A DNA stretch of 64,000 nucleotides from Rhodococcus sp. Leaf247. GTDB lineage: Bacteria; Actinomycetota; Actinomycetes; Mycobacteriales; Mycobacteriaceae. Positions 62,721 through 64,000 of the stretch are shown here, piece after piece (the stretch's first letter is position 1; every line of letters begins with the position of its first letter). A model generated the notes under the pieces. The model was not told where the DNA came from. It saw only the letters and a list, made by a program, of their open reading frames with translations, and did no database searches. A program made the translations under genes and the position numbers. The DNA is taken from the NCBI RefSeq assembly GCF_001426185.1, contig NZ_LMRP01000002.1:186157-250156 (forward strand), written 5' to 3'.

Positions 62721-63557
62721 CTAGCCGTTCTGAAGAACCTCTCGCAGCGTCATCGCACGTCGACCAGTCACCCGTTCGACGTCGTCGGTTACGGCGCTGA
62801 GTTCGCCGGAGGCAATCGCCGTGTACGTCGACACCCAGGCATCGTTCTGCCAGTCCGGTGCGTTCCACACCGATCGTGAGTCGTAGGCCTCGTCGAGGGT
62901 CTCGTCGTGGAACGACACCGCACGACCTCGAACGTCGGCAATGGTCGCGGCGACCTCGGGTATCGACAGCGCCTCCGGCCCCGTCAGGTCGTAGGTCTTG
63001 TTCACGTGCTGCCGAGGATCGGTCAGAACGCGTGCCGCGACTCGCGCAACGTCTGTACGCGCCACCAAGGACACTCGTCCGCCCCCCGCCGGACCGCGGA
63101 TGACACCGTCCTCGCCGGCGAACAGTTCCATGACGTCGCTGTAGAAATTGTCGCGCAGAAACGTGTGGTCCAGCCCGCTTTCTCGGATGTGCTGCTCGGT
63201 GAAGTAGTGATCGCGCGCGAGAGTGAACGTCGCGTTCGGCGCCGCCCTGAAGAACGACGTGTACACGATGTGCCGAACTCCGGCCTGCACCGCAGCATCG
63301 ATGAAGGTGCGGTGATCCGCCAGCCGGGTCGCATTCTCGGCGCCGGACACCATGAACAGCACATCGATTCCTGCCAAGGCCTGCGTGGCACCTTCCGCGT
63401 CAGCGTAAGAACTGGTGCCGACGGTGGCACCGGGCAGCTTCGGCGCTCTGGAGGGATCGCGAACCAGCAAGTGTTGTGGTGTGCCGGCTTCCGCGAGGTG
63501 CGCTGCAACAACGCCTCCCACCGAGCCGGTCGAACCTGTGACAGCAATAGTCGGCAT
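62721..63557 (-). CDS. NmrA-like NAD(P)-binding oxidoreductase
   Basis: This 278-residue protein has an atypical-SDR/NmrA fold: the dinucleotide-binding VTGSTGSVGG near the N-terminus, VLFMVSGAEN, AGVRHIVYTSFFRAAPNATF and FLRDNFYSDVMELFAG. It is close to QOR2-type NAD(P)H quinone oxidoreductases. Some members are sensors of NADP rather than enzymes. The length is normal. A WYL regulator gene lies upstream on the same strand, 60 bases away, and may control it. Confidence 0.9.
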   Translation of the reverse strand: MPTIAVTGSTGSVGGVVAAHLAEAGTPQHLLVRDPSRAPKLPGATVGTSSYADAEGATQALAGIDVLFMVSGAENATRLADHRTFIDAAVQAGVRHIVYTSFFRAAPNATFTLARDHYFTEQHIRESGLDHTFLRDNFYSDVMELFAGEDGVIRGPAGGGRVSLVARTDVARVAARVLTDPRQHVNKTYDLTGPEALSIPEVAATIADVRGRAVSFHDETLDEAYDSRSVWNAPDWQNDAWVSTYTAIASGELSAVTDDVERVTGRRAMTLREVLQNG

Positions 63558-63617
63558 GACCGTCCCTCGCAGCAGTGTCGAACGGCTGACCGTTCGCGTC
63601 CGGGTCGAGTATGCCCC

Positions 63618-64000
63618 TCACCCACTCGCCACCGCCCGCCGCAAGCGCTCGCTGACTCTCTCCACCGCTTCGACAAGCTCCGGGGGACGTAGGTCCTTCA
63701 GCTCGGCGTCGAACCGCGCCAACGATGCCGCGATACCCGTCCACGACCACGCGCCTATGCGGACGCGACACCGACCGTCACCGAGATCTTCGACCGTCCC
63801 GTCGGCGAGAAAGGGAGCGACCTCCGCCGCAGGAAGGTGCACCGTCGCCTCCCCTTCACACGCCCAATCACCCGAGACCGTGTCGCGGAAGCGTCGACGG
63901 AGCAGCTCGGCCGACGAGCCGCCGGGGATCGGGCGCGGAGTGAACCGCACGCCCGTTCGCATCTTCGGTGTCATGCGATCGACTCGAAACACACGCCAGT
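63618..64000 (-). CDS. WYL-domain transcriptional regulator, C-terminal part
   Basis: The reading continues past the window edge. Its 127 codons begin WRVFRVDRM and match the end of WYL-domain regulators: RVDRMTPKMRTGVRFTPR, then the C-terminal WCX extension (GSSAELLRRRFRDTV, ATVHLPAAEVAPFL, ELKDLRPPELVEAVERVSER). Such proteins carry an N-terminal HTH, outside this window, and often bind nucleic acid or nucleotide ligands. It may regulate the NmrA-like gene 60 bases downstream. Confidence 0.83.
   Translation of the reverse strand, partial: WRVFRVDRMTPKMRTGVRFTPRPIPGGSSAELLRRRFRDTVSGDWACEGEATVHLPAAEVAPFLADGTVEDLGDGRCRVRIGAWSWTGIAASLARFDAELKDLRPPELVEAVERVSERLRRAVASG

Overview
The window looks like chromosomal DNA from a high-GC actinobacterium of the Mycobacteriales, most likely Rhodococcus or a close relative. 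This is an inference from codon use, frequent GTG starts with ATGA/GTGA overlaps between neighbouring genes, a monomeric NADP isocitrate dehydrogenase, acyl-CoA ligase/thioesterase genes, DUF3558-like lipoproteins and GguAB/ChvE sugar transport. No tRNA, rRNA or CRISPR array was seen.

Layout. 0-2.3 kb: an acyl-CoA ligase coupled to a TetR regulator, closed by a terminator. 2.4-7.7 kb: a two-part protein of an unnamed 'DDCTDGYL' family, coupled to a MESH1/SpoT-type HD hydrolase; a MazG-like pyrophosphohydrolase divergent from an HNH nuclease; and an exonuclease-BRCT-TerD fusion. 7.8-13.1 kb: a chvE-gguA-gguB-lacI sugar import operon with two matching LacI-type operators. 13.2-16.9 kb: a thioesterase, a second acyl-CoA ligase, an unknown gene and a 5'(3')-nucleotidase. 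16.9-20.2 kb: a strong hairpin repeat, a DUF5710-SNF2 helicase and a ParD-like/zeta toxin pair. 20.2-26.3 kb: a P450, a secreted protein, a relic ISL3 element whose matching 15-bp ends enclose a monooxygenase-like gene and a GlxA-type regulator, and an unknown gene flanked by twin 39-bp palindromes. 26.3-37.8 kb: icd, two lipoproteins, an AmpG-like carrier, cinA, a second DDCTDGYL gene, an MFS pump with divergent TetR, and a decayed third DDCTDGYL copy.

37.9-45.2 kb is a LacI regulon of unknown substrate. The divergent operons (Gfo/Idh/MocA dehydrogenase, DUF993 enzyme, TIM-barrel isomerase on one side; a sulfonate/thiamine-precursor-type ABC importer on the other) carry mirror-image operators on either side of the repressor gene. 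45.2-55.2 kb is a defence island, partly AT-richer than its surroundings: a complete type I restriction-modification system (hsdM, hsdS, hsdR), a two-gene ABC-ATPase plus DUF4435/TOPRIM operon that resembles PARIS (AriA/AriB), and an HNH nuclease with a possible base-reading N-terminal domain. PARIS is known to sense phage anti-restriction proteins, so its place beside a type I system makes functional sense.

55.2-64 kb: a decaying lactate-utilisation locus (truncated lutB, multiply broken lutC), a VWA protein, a DUF4352 protein, a histidine kinase split by a one-base frameshift, its probable response regulator, two SDR enzymes, a HipB/HipA pair with operator-like repeats, a zinc-ribbon protein and the end of a WYL regulator.

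The strongest candidates for something new are the DDCTDGYL family with its HD-hydrolase partner, the LacI/DUF993 catabolic regulon, the PARIS-like pair, and the twin palindromes.
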